Origin: Pseudomonadota bacterium
Lineage (GTDB): Bacteria > Pseudomonadota > Alphaproteobacteria > Rhizobiales > Hyphomicrobiaceae
Length of the DNA stretch: 7,001 nt
NCBI GenBank assembly: GCA_023410905.1
Contig: JAEYPL010000037.1
Coordinates: 1-7,001 of the forward strand
Reading direction: 5' to 3'
This document shows, in pieces, positions 1-5,785 of this stretch; position 1 is the stretch's first letter, and the number at the start of each line of letters is the position of its first letter. The notes under the pieces were generated by a model. It worked only from the letters and a program-made list of their open reading frames with translations, was not told where the DNA came from and did no database searches. The position numbers and the translations under genes are program-made.

Positions 1-48
1 ATCGTACGCGCCGTCATGGACGCCGCCGCCGAGATGAGAGGAGCCTGA
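1..48 (+). CDS. Probable 2Fe-2S subunit of a molybdenum hydroxylase (C-terminal end only)
   Basis: An open frame enters from the left edge and ends at the TGA at 46-48, giving the tail IVRAVMDAAAEMRGA. The Ile-Val-x-Ala-Val pattern followed by an Ala-rich helix is how CoxS/HcrC-type 2Fe-2S small subunits usually end, just after their second cluster-binding Cys-x-Cys-x-Gly-Tyr motif, which would lie off the window. In that family the small subunit passes electrons from the molybdenum cofactor to FAD or another acceptor. The next gene starts 2 bases after the stop and encodes the matching molybdopterin subunit, so the two are almost certainly co-transcribed and translationally coupled. With only 15 residues visible, the identity rests on this tail and on the neighbour. 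An FAD-binding subunit is the main alternative. Confidence 0.6.
   Translation: MVRAVMDAAAEMRGA
37..43 (+). promoter_or_regulatory. Ribosome binding site for the molybdopterin subunit
   Basis: AGAGGAG sits 7 bases before the ATG at 51 and lies inside the last codons of the preceding gene. This supports the chosen start and coupled translation. Confidence 0.75.
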
Positions 49-50
49 TC

Positions 51-2330
51 ATGCAAGAGCGTGTCAAGAAGCCCCAGTTCGATGTTGTTGGCACCCGTCC
101 GATCCGCCCGGATGGCGTCGACAAAGTTACCGGCCGCGCGAAGTACGGTGCCGACCTCAAGATGGCCGGCCAGCTCGTCGGCAAGGTCCTGCGCTCGCCG
201 CACGCGCACGCGCGTATCAAGTCGATCGACGTTTCAAAGGCCCTGGCGCTTCCCGGCGTGAAGGCCGTCGTCACCTCCAAGGACTTCCCCGAGCAGCCGT
301 CCGAATTCATCCCGGCAGGCGAGGGTGTCGTCAACTATCGCGACATGACGTGCAACGTCATGGCCCGTGAGAAGGTGCTCTATGAGGGTCACGCGGTCGC
401 CGCTGTCGCCGCGCTGAATGAAAAGGCCGCGCTCGCCGCGCTCGATGCCATCAAGGTCGAGTACGAAGTGCTGCCCCACGTCATCGACGAGATCGAGGCT
501 ATCCAGCCCGGTGCGCCGATCCTGCATGAGAACATGATCACGACCGGCGTCACCCCGGCGCCGACCAAGGCCTCGAACATCTCCAAGCGGGTCGAGTTCA
601 ACCTCGGTGACATCGACAAAGGTTTCGCTGCTGCGGATCTCGTCGTCGAGCGCGAATTCAAAACCAAGGCCGTGCACCAGGGCTATATCGAGCCGCACGC
701 CTGCCTCGCCTCCGCTTCGGAGGACGGCTCGGCTGAACTCTGGGTGACGACGCAGGGCCACTGGGTCGTGCGCGCCTACTGCGCCAAGCTGCTCGACTGG
801 GACATCGGCAAGATTCGCGTGACGTCCTCGGAGATCGGCGGTGGCTTCGGCGGCAAGACGGTCGTCTACCTCGAACCGCTGGCGCTGGCTCTCTCGAAGA
901 AGTCGCGCCGTCCGGTGAAGATGGTCATGAGCCGCGAGGAAGTCTTCAAGGCGAGCGGCCCGACATCCGGCGGCACCGTCAAAGTGAAGATGGGCGTGAA
1001 GAAGGACGGCACCATCACGGCTGCCGAGGCCGAGATCACGCTGCAGGCAGGCGCATTCCAGGGCAGCCCCGTGCAGCCTGCGTGCATGTGCGCGTTCGCC
1101 AACTACGACCTGGAGAACGTCAAGGTCGTCGGCTACGATGTCGTGTCGAACAGGCCCAAGGTCGCAGCCTACCGCGCGCCCGGCGGCCCGATCTCCACAT
1201 ACGGTGTCGAGAGCCTCGTTGACGAGATCGCCGAAAAGCTCGGCATGTGCCCGATCGAGCTTCGCCTGAAGAATGCCGCGAAGGAAGGCACGCGCGCGGC
1301 CTACGGCCCGAAGTTCGGCCCCGTCGGCCTGATCGAGTGTCTGGAAGCCGCGAAGGACAGCGATCACTGGAAGGCGCCGCTCGGCCCAAACCAGGGCCGC
1401 GGTCTTGCAGCCGGCTTCTGGTTCAACATCGGCGGCGAAACAACCGTCTCGCTGCAGCTCAACGAGGACGGCACGCTCACGCTCATGGCCGGCACGCCGG
1501 ACATCGGCGGCCTACGCGCCTCGCTCTGCATGATGGCGGCGGAAGAGCTGAAGGTCGACGTTCACAAGATCCGCCCGATCATCGCCGACACGAGCTCGCT
1601 CGGTTACAACTTCCTCACTGGCGGCAGCCGCTCGACCTTCTCGAGCGGTATGGCAACCGTCGAGGCCGCGCGCTCGATCGTGAAGCAGGCGAGCGGGCGT
1701 GCCGCCAAACTTTGGGACATTCCCGAGGAAGCGGTTGCCTTCGAGGACGGCATGTTCCGCCCGGCAGGCGAGAATGCCGGCAAGCATCAGCCGATGTCAC
1801 TGAGCGACATCGCGAAGGTGGCCGGCAAGACCGGCGGCGCCATCGTCGGTTACGCCGCGATCAGCGCGCAGGGCGCGGCCCCGAGCTTCGGCGTGCACAT
1901 TGCTGACACCGAGGTCGACCCCGGCACGGGCAAGGTCACGGTCACGCGCTATACGGCCATCCAGGATGCCGGCAAGGCGATCCATCCCTCGTACGTCGAA
2001 GGTCAGTATCAGGGTGGCGCAGTGCAGGGCATCGGCTGGGCGCTCAATGAGGAGTACATCTACGGCGCCGACGGCAAGCTGCAGAATGCGGGCTTCCTCG
2101 ACTATCGCGTGCCTGTCGCATCCGACCTGCCGATGATCGACACGATCATCGTCGAGGTGCCGAACCCGCGTCACCCCTATGGCGTGCGCGGCATCGGCGA
2201 GACGCCGATCGTACCGCCGATGGCGGCGATCGGTGCTTCGGTTCGCCGTTCGTCGGGTGTCCGCTTCTTCGAGCTGCCGATGTCGCCACCGAAGGTGCTG
2301 AAGGCCATGAAGGCGGCCGGCAAGGCGTGA
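51..2330 (+). CDS. Molybdopterin-binding catalytic subunit of a xanthine dehydrogenase/CoxL-superfamily molybdenum hydroxylase
   Basis: This 759-aa protein is the usual length for a stand-alone large subunit that hydroxylates a carbon centre (aldehyde, N-heterocycle or acyl-CoA type substrates) with water as oxygen source. The N-terminal alpha/beta hammerhead domain begins around VGTRPIRPDGVDKVTG. Cofactor-contacting elements are visible in order: TTQ with Q235, GGGFGGK at 263-269, AYRAPGG at 373-379, GGSRST at 524-529, and GVRGIGE at 711-717, whose E717 matches the catalytic Glu (E1261 of bovine enzyme). R375 aligns with the substrate-pocket Arg (bovine R880). The residue after GGGFGGK is Thr270, where purine-oxidising enzymes have Glu (bovine E802), so a purine substrate is unlikely. 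The CoxL active-site Cys loop is absent, so it is not a form I CO dehydrogenase. The usual GQG motif is replaced by DIGG at 484-487. No signal peptide is seen, so it is probably cytoplasmic. The ATG at 51 has a good ribosome site. The family is sure, the substrate unknown. Confidence 0.95.
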   Translation: MQERVKKPQFDVVGTRPIRPDGVDKVTGRAKYGADLKMAGQLVGKVLRSPHAHARIKSIDVSKALALPGVKAVVTSKDFPEQPSEFIPAGEGVVNYRDMTCNVMAREKVLYEGHAVAAVAALNEKAALAALDAIKVEYEVLPHVIDEIEAIQPGAPILHENMITTGVTPAPTKASNISKRVEFNLGDIDKGFAAADLVVEREFKTKAVHQGYIEPHACLASASEDGSAELWVTTQGHWVVRAYCAKLLDWDIGKIRVTSSEIGGGFGGKTVVYLEPLALALSKKSRRPVKMVMSREEVFKASGPTSGGTVKVKMGVKKDGTITAAEAEITLQAGAFQGSPVQPACMCAFANYDLENVKVVGYDVVSNRPKVAAYRAPGGPISTYGVESLVDEIAEKLGMCPIELRLKNAAKEGTRAAYGPKFGPVGLIECLEAAKDSDHWKAPLGPNQGRGLAAGFWFNIGGETTVSLQLNEDGTLTLMAGTPDIGGLRASLCMMAAEELKVDVHKIRPIIADTSSLGYNFLTGGSRSTFSSGMATVEAARSIVKQASGRAAKLWDIPEEAVAFEDGMFRPAGENAGKHQPMSLSDIAKVAGKTGGAIVGYAAISAQGAAPSFGVHIADTEVDPGTGKVTVTRYTAIQDAGKAIHPSYVEGQYQGGAVQGIGWALNEEYIYGADGKLQNAGFLDYRVPVASDLPMIDTIIVEVPNPRHPYGVRGIGETPIVPPMAAIGASVRRSSGVRFFELPMSPPKVLKAMKAAGKA

Positions 2331-2362
2331 TGCACGCGCGCCTGCTGGTACGTTGAGAACGA

Positions 2363-2393
2363 CATCGGGCCTGCACGTCGTGCGGGCCCGATG
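2363..2393 (+). promoter_or_regulatory. Strong hairpin in the spacer between the molybdopterin subunit and moaD-like genes
   Basis: CATCGGGCC at 2363-2371 pairs with GGCCCGATG at 2385-2393. Inside this, GCAC at 2373-2376 pairs with GTGC at 2380-2383, with one T-G wobble between the two blocks and a 3-base loop. The resulting 14-bp stem begins 32 bases after the stop of the large subunit and ends 4 bases before the ribosome site of the next gene. There is no T-run after it, so it is not a standard intrinsic terminator. It could protect the upstream mRNA, partly attenuate transcription, or mark processing. The structure is seen directly; the role is inferred. Confidence 0.7.
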
Positions 2394-2397
2394 AATT

Positions 2398-2405
2398 AGG
2401 AAGGA
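2398..2405 (+). promoter_or_regulatory. Ribosome binding site for the MoaD-like gene
   Basis: AGGAAGGA lies 9 bases before the ATG at 2415. It is the gene's own strong site, so translation does not depend on ribosomes arriving from the gene upstream. Confidence 0.75.
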
Positions 2406-2414
2406 AGCACATCC

Positions 2415-2660
2415 ATGGCCCACGTCACGCTGATCGGCAACCTGCGCCAGTACACCGGCGACGTGACGGAGTTCGAGATCGACGCTAGTACGATCCGCCA
2501 GCTCTTCCGGAAGCTCGGCGAGAAATTTCCCGAGTTGGCGCCTCATCTCGAAGAGGGCCTCGCAGTCGCCATCGACGGACAGATCTATCAGGATGCTCTG
2601 CTCGAGCCGATCAGTCCGGACTCGGAGGTCCACATCCTCCCCCAGATCGCCGGGGGCTGA
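2415..2660 (+). CDS. MoaD/ThiS-family sulfur carrier protein
   Basis: An 81-aa protein of the right size for the beta-grasp MoaD/ThiS fold. It has a first strand (HVTLIGNLRQY), a helix (IRQLFRKLGEKFPEL), late strands (LAVAIDGQIYQD and SEVHILPQI) and the C-terminal Gly80-Gly81. In this family that Gly-Gly is adenylated and thiocarboxylated, and then donates sulfur, in MoaD to make the dithiolene of molybdopterin with MoaE. The gene follows a molybdenum-hydroxylase subunit on the same strand after 84 bases, with its own ribosome site. This suggests a role in cofactor synthesis or sulfuration for that enzyme. It may be a duplicate or dedicated MoaD rather than the housekeeping one, since no moaE is adjacent. 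Whether it acts in molybdopterin synthesis or as another sulfur donor cannot be told from sequence. Confidence 0.85.
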   Translation: MAHVTLIGNLRQYTGDVTEFEIDASTIRQLFRKLGEKFPELAPHLEEGLAVAIDGQIYQDALLEPISPDSEVHILPQIAGG

Positions 2661-2663
2661 GCC

Positions 2664-4034
2664 TTAGCGAGCAGGCCAGTTCCGAAAATTTTGCGCGAGG
2701 TGGTCGGCAACGGCTTCGACGATATCGCCATCGCGCATGTAGGCGTTGTGATAGAGCGCATCCGTCATGCGCTTCATGAGAAGATCCGGATCGGCAAAGG
2801 TCATTTCCGCGACTTCCTCCGCCACGATCTCGGAATAGAACTCTCGCGCCGCCTCGATAATGGCGTTGTCATCGATCCCGCCCAGTGTCGCTGCTGAAAC
2901 GCGCCGTTCCTGCACGCCGGGCAAGTAGGGCGGCGTACGCTCGACGCCTGTCAGAGCATAGACATCGTCGCCACCATACGCAGCACCGACGATGCCACCG
3001 TGAATCGACACGTTGAGCATGGACGCCAGCAACCGGGCTCCAATGAGCCAAGAGAACAACCGAACCGCAGCGTAAATAAGCGCGAACACGATCGGGATCA
3101 CCAGCAGGAACGTGAAGTCCGCAATGATGCCGGAGCCGAAATCACGCTTTCCTATTTTCTCAATGATAGGGCTGAGAAAATAGGAGGCGGTAAGAAACAA
3201 GAATGCGAGAGTGCCAAAGAAGCCCGCGACAGTGCCGAAGCGCACCCATTGCCCATGAGCAGAAGCGCGCGAAACAAAGACAGGCTTCACCGCTACGGCC
3301 GACTCGAGCAGGCGCATGGCCTCGTCCCGCGGGCTCTGAATGACGAGCCATCGCGAGGGATCGACGGCCATCAGCGCACGCTGCCGGGCGCGGCGCTGGC
3401 GCACGAGAGCCCGCGCTCCCGAGTAGAACGCCCACATAACGAAGCCGAGTATCAGCAGCGGCAGCACGATGAGTTCTATGCGACTACCGTCGAGCGCGGC
3501 GGGTAGCGCCATCCAGGCGTACATCATCATGGCGGGGGCCACGGCCAGACCAAGCAGGACCTTGAACAGGGCGATCAACGTCGGCAGCGGCTTGAGCCGG
3601 CGCTTGAAGAACGGCGTCCCGAGAGTGAGCACAGCCGCGAGCGGGCGTCGCGTGCGGCGCTGGACCAGCGCTTCCATGAGAACATTGCCGCCGTGACTAT
3701 GGGCGATCACGGCGACTGGACGGCCAGTCTTCTTTGCCGTGGCCAGTGTGCCGGCGAGGGCCGATGCCGCGCGCAGACGCGCCTGATCGGAATTGAGGCC
3801 CGTCCAATGGAAGGGCTGCACCGTAAGACCCGGAACGCCCTTGTCGACGAGGCGCTCCGCCAACGCGGACATAAAGGCGGAACCGCGCTGCCACCATTGC
3901 TCCCCATCATCGCTTGGATCGGCCGCGAAGGTGCCGTGGACGGTTATGATGAGCGGATGCTGCTCCGTTGCCGCTGCACTATCCATCGTCGGCTTGGCCG
4001 GCCGATCGGCCCCGGCGGCCGATACGCTGTCCAT
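2664..4034 (-). CDS. Membrane-anchored alpha/beta-hydrolase-like protein
   Basis: I chose the ATG at 4034 (456 aa). It has an alpha/beta-hydrolase-type first part: a strand leading into HGTF at 33-36 (oxyanion-type loop), a nucleophile elbow AHSHGG at 111-116 with Ser113, and LTLGTPFF around 137-143, as in lipases and esterases. Hydrophobic stretches at about 152-178, 186-205, 266-291 and 302-335 look like four or more transmembrane helices inserted after the elbow. A soluble tail of about 100 residues follows. The catalytic acid and His are not obvious; Asp237 and His345 are only candidates. The elbow begins with Ala instead of the usual Gly. There is no signal peptide. The substrate is unknown. 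The gene runs convergent to the MoaD-like gene with a 3-base gap, and follows the ABC transporter genes by 101 bases on the same strand, so limited read-through from them is possible. An internal inverted repeat is listed separately. The hydrolase fold is likely; activity is not shown. Confidence 0.8.
   Translation of the reverse strand: MDSVSAAGADRPAKPTMDSAAATEQHPLIITVHGTFAADPSDDGEQWWQRGSAFMSALAERLVDKGVPGLTVQPFHWTGLNSDQARLRAASALAGTLATAKKTGRPVAVIAHSHGGNVLMEALVQRRTRRPLAAVLTLGTPFFKRRLKPLPTLIALFKVLLGLAVAPAMMMYAWMALPAALDGSRIELIVLPLLILGFVMWAFYSGARALVRQRRARQRALMAVDPSRWLVIQSPRDEAMRLLESAVAVKPVFVSRASAHGQWVRFGTVAGFFGTLAFLFLTASYFLSPIIEKIGKRDFGSGIIADFTFLLVIPIVFALIYAAVRLFSWLIGARLLASMLNVSIHGGIVGAAYGGDDVYALTGVERTPPYLPGVQERRVSAATLGGIDDNAIIEAAREFYSEIVAEEVAEMTFADPDLLMKRMTDALYHNAYMRDGDIVEAVADHLAQNFRNWPAR
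3150..3185. repeat. Perfect 13-bp AT-rich inverted repeat inside the hydrolase-like gene
   Basis: TCCTATTTTCTCA at 3150-3162 is exactly complementary in reverse to TGAGAAAATAGGA at 3173-3185, with a 10-base loop. Nine of the 13 bases in each arm are A or T, unlike the GC-rich gene around it. In the gene's frame it encodes about residues 284-295 (SYFLSPIIEKIG), the loop between two predicted membrane helices, using codons rare for such a genome (ATA, GGA, TAT, TTT). In the mRNA it would fold into a stable hairpin. Function unknown. Confidence 0.9.
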
Positions 4035-4035
4035 G

Positions 4036-4045
4036 CTCTTCCCCC
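4036..4045 (-). promoter_or_regulatory. Purine-rich ribosome binding region for the hydrolase-like gene
   Basis: Read on the minus strand, GGGGGAAGAG ends one base before the ATG at 4034. It is not a textbook Shine-Dalgarno sequence, but it favours this start over the upstream GTG at 4109 and the internal ATG at 3986, which lacks any purine-rich leader. Confidence 0.45.
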
Positions 4046-4048
4046 GTC

Positions 4049-4086
4049 CCACTCGACCCCGGCAGCATCGTTTGCCGGTCGAGTGG
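4049..4086. repeat. Inverted repeat between the ABC transporter operon and the hydrolase-like gene
   Basis: CCACTCGACC at 4049-4058 is the exact reverse complement of GGTCGAGTGG at 4077-4086. An inner pair, CCGGCA at 4059-4064 with TGCCGG at 4073-4078, competes for two bases, so either a 10-bp stem or an 8+6-bp stem with a 2-base bulge can form. On the minus strand it starts 49 bases after the ATPase stop and ends 14 bases before the hydrolase ATG. No T-run follows, so it is either a non-canonical terminator or a leader structure of the downstream gene. Confidence 0.7.
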
Positions 4087-4135
4087 CGAGGGTCAAGCAC
4101 TAAGCGCACTCGATTGCAGAGCGGAACAGCGAACC

Positions 4136-5779
4136 TCAGGCGACCGGCTGCTGCACGCCGAAATCGCGTCCCGGCGCCGCTTCGAACAGCGCCTTGGTGT
4201 ACTCATGCTGGGGATTGCGGAAGACCTCCGCCGTGGTCCCATGCTCGACGACAACGCCGTTCTTCATGACCGCGATGCGATCGCAGATTTGAGCGGCGAC
4301 GCGCAAATCGTGCGTGATGAAAAGCACCGCGAGATCGAATTGCTTGCGGATGTTGTCGAGCAGCTCCAGCACCTGCGCCTGCACGGAAACGTCGAGCGCG
4401 GAAACGGCCTCATCCGCGATCAGCAGCGTCGGCCCCATGGCAAGCGCGCGCGCAATGCAGATGCGCTGGCGTTGGCCGCCCGAGAACTGATGCGGATAGC
4501 GATCGAGTGCATCCGGCGAAAGACCGACGAGCCCCATCAGCTCGCGCGCTTTCTCCTGGGCCTTCTCGTGCGTCATTCCGAAGTTGATCGGTCCCTCGAC
4601 GATCGACTGGCCGACGGTGCGGCGTGGATTGAGAGAGCGATAAGGATCCTGGAAGACGATCTGGATATCGCGGCGGTAGGGCCTGAGATCACGCTCGGGA
4701 AGGTGCGCGACGTTGGCACCCTCGATGAGAATCTCGCCATCCGTCGGCTCGATCAGCCGGGCGATACAGCGCGCGACGGTCGTCTTGCCGGAACCCGACT
4801 CGCCGACGATACCGAGCGTCTCGCCCTTGCGGATGTGAAAATTCACGTCCTGCGCGGCCTTGACGATGCGCGCATTGCGATTGAGGAAAGTGCGGCGACC
4901 GTAGATTTTTGAGAGCTGCTTCGCTTCGAGCGTCACTTTGCCTTCAACAGGCGCACGCTTAGGGGGCACGAGGCTGGGCACCGCGGCGACCAACATTTTC
5001 GTATACGCCTCGCGCGGGTTCCTCAGCACCTCGTCACGCGTGCCCTGCTCCACGATGCGACCACGCTGCATGACGACCACGCGGTCAGCGATCTCGGACA
5101 CGACACCGAAGTCGTGGGTGATGAACATCACGCCGGTATTGCGGCGCGTTTGCATCTCCTTGACGAGCTTCAGGATCTGCGCCTGCGTGGTCACATCGAG
5201 AGCGGTTGTCGGTTCGTCGGCGATCAGCAATGCCGGATCGAGGATCAGAGCCGCAGCAATCATGATGCGCTGGCGCTGGCCGCCGGAGAGCTGATGCGGA
5301 TAGGCGTCGATCATCAGCTCCGGATCGGGAAGTTTGACCGCGTGCATGATCTCGAGCACGCGCTTGCGCTGCTCAGCCGCCGGCAGATCGGTGTGGATCT
5401 CGAGCACCTCAGCGATCTGCTGGCCGACCCGCTGCACCGGATTGAGCGCGGTCATGGGCTCCTGAAAGATCATGCCCATGCGCGTGCCACGAAGCTCGCG
5501 CAGCCGGTGGATCGTCGCCTTCGTCGTATCCTCGCCCTGAAGGAGGGTTTCTCCACCGGTGACGACGAGGTCGCGCTTCGGCAGCAGGCCCATGACGGCC
5601 TGCGCAGTTACCGATTTGCCCGAACCCGACTCGCCCACAATGCACACGATCTCGCGCGGGCCGATATCGAAGCTGATGTCTTGAATTGCATTCTCGCGAT
5701 CCGCGCCGCGCGGCAGGCGCACCGTGAGATTTCGCACGGAAAGTACGGGCTCAGTCGCGCCAGTGAGAGCTTCTTGCAT
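4136..5779 (-). CDS. Dipeptide/oligopeptide-type ABC transporter double ATP-binding protein (DppD-DppF fusion, GsiA/YejF-like)
   Basis: This 547-aa protein has two full nucleotide-binding domains in tandem. It powers import of a peptide-like, opine, sugar-peptide or nickel-type substrate through the two permeases encoded just upstream. Domain 1 has Walker A GESGSGKS at 49-56, Q-loop Gln106, signature LSGGQ at about 164-168, Walker B LLIADEP near 184-190 and switch His near 222. Domain 2 has Walker A at 326-333 (Lys332), Q-loop Gln377, signature FSGGQ at 432-436, Walker B Asp456-Glu457 and His490. Each half ends in the peptide-transporter C-terminal segment (AYTKML and EYTKAL). All catalytic residues are present, so both sites should hydrolyse ATP. 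It acts on the inner face of the cytoplasmic membrane. The ATG at 5779 is 6 bases after the permease stop, with AAGAGGT at 5791-5797 as ribosome site, so the genes form an operon. The substrate cannot be told from the ATPase. Confidence 0.95.
   Translation of the reverse strand: MQEALTGATEPVLSVRNLTVRLPRGADRENAIQDISFDIGPREIVCIVGESGSGKSVTAQAVMGLLPKRDLVVTGGETLLQGEDTTKATIHRLRELRGTRMGMIFQEPMTALNPVQRVGQQIAEVLEIHTDLPAAEQRKRVLEIMHAVKLPDPELMIDAYPHQLSGGQRQRIMIAAALILDPALLIADEPTTALDVTTQAQILKLVKEMQTRRNTGVMFITHDFGVVSEIADRVVVMQRGRIVEQGTRDEVLRNPREAYTKMLVAAVPSLVPPKRAPVEGKVTLEAKQLSKIYGRRTFLNRNARIVKAAQDVNFHIRKGETLGIVGESGSGKTTVARCIARLIEPTDGEILIEGANVAHLPERDLRPYRRDIQIVFQDPYRSLNPRRTVGQSIVEGPINFGMTHEKAQEKARELMGLVGLSPDALDRYPHQFSGGQRQRICIARALAMGPTLLIADEAVSALDVSVQAQVLELLDNIRKQFDLAVLFITHDLRVAAQICDRIAVMKNGVVVEHGTTAEVFRNPQHEYTKALFEAAPGRDFGVQQPVA
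4461..4500. repeat. Internal repeat encoding the ABC signature motif (partner at 5265-5304)
   Basis: These 40 bases match 5265-5304 at 36 positions by eye. Both encode the YPHQ-(L/F)-SGGQRQRI region of the two ATPase domains. This is expected from domain duplication under strong protein constraint, though identity at silent sites is high. Confidence 0.7.
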
Positions 5780-5785
5780 GGCTGC

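Noticed and set aside
1161..1190. Possible form I CO dehydrogenase large subunit
   Set aside because: The active-site loop reads AYRAPGGP, not the Cys-containing AYRCSFR of form I CoxL.
234..1367. Long open frame on the minus strand opposite the molybdopterin subunit
   Set aside because: It lies fully antisense to a strongly supported gene. Its translation is rich in Arg, Asp and His with no recognisable motif, as expected of a shadow frame in GC-rich DNA.
2639..2656. CCCCC/GGGGG stem as a terminator of the MoaD-like gene
   Set aside because: It is only 5 bp, lies inside the coding sequence and has no T-run after it.
4000..4011. 12-bp palindrome GGCCGATCGGCC at the hydrolase N-terminus
   Set aside because: It consists of GC-rich codons in a low-complexity Ala/Pro region. 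Such palindromes are common by chance in this composition.
4091..4096. TTGACC as a -35 box for the hydrolase-like gene
   Set aside because: At a 17-base distance the only -10 candidate is AAACGA, a poor match, and the spacer is the inverted repeat. It is not supportable as a promoter.
4035..4109. Upstream GTG start at 4109, adding 25 residues to the hydrolase-like protein
   Set aside because: The extra segment is Arg/Cys-rich and unlike a signal or membrane segment. It covers the inverted repeat at 4049-4086 and has no ribosome site, whereas the ATG at 4034 has a purine-rich leader.
3968..4912. 314-codon plus-strand frame opposite the ATPase and the hydrolase start
   Set aside because: It is antisense to the conserved second ATPase domain and has low-complexity Arg/Asp-rich composition, so it is a shadow frame. 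The plus-strand frame at 5114-6040 is rejected for the same reason.
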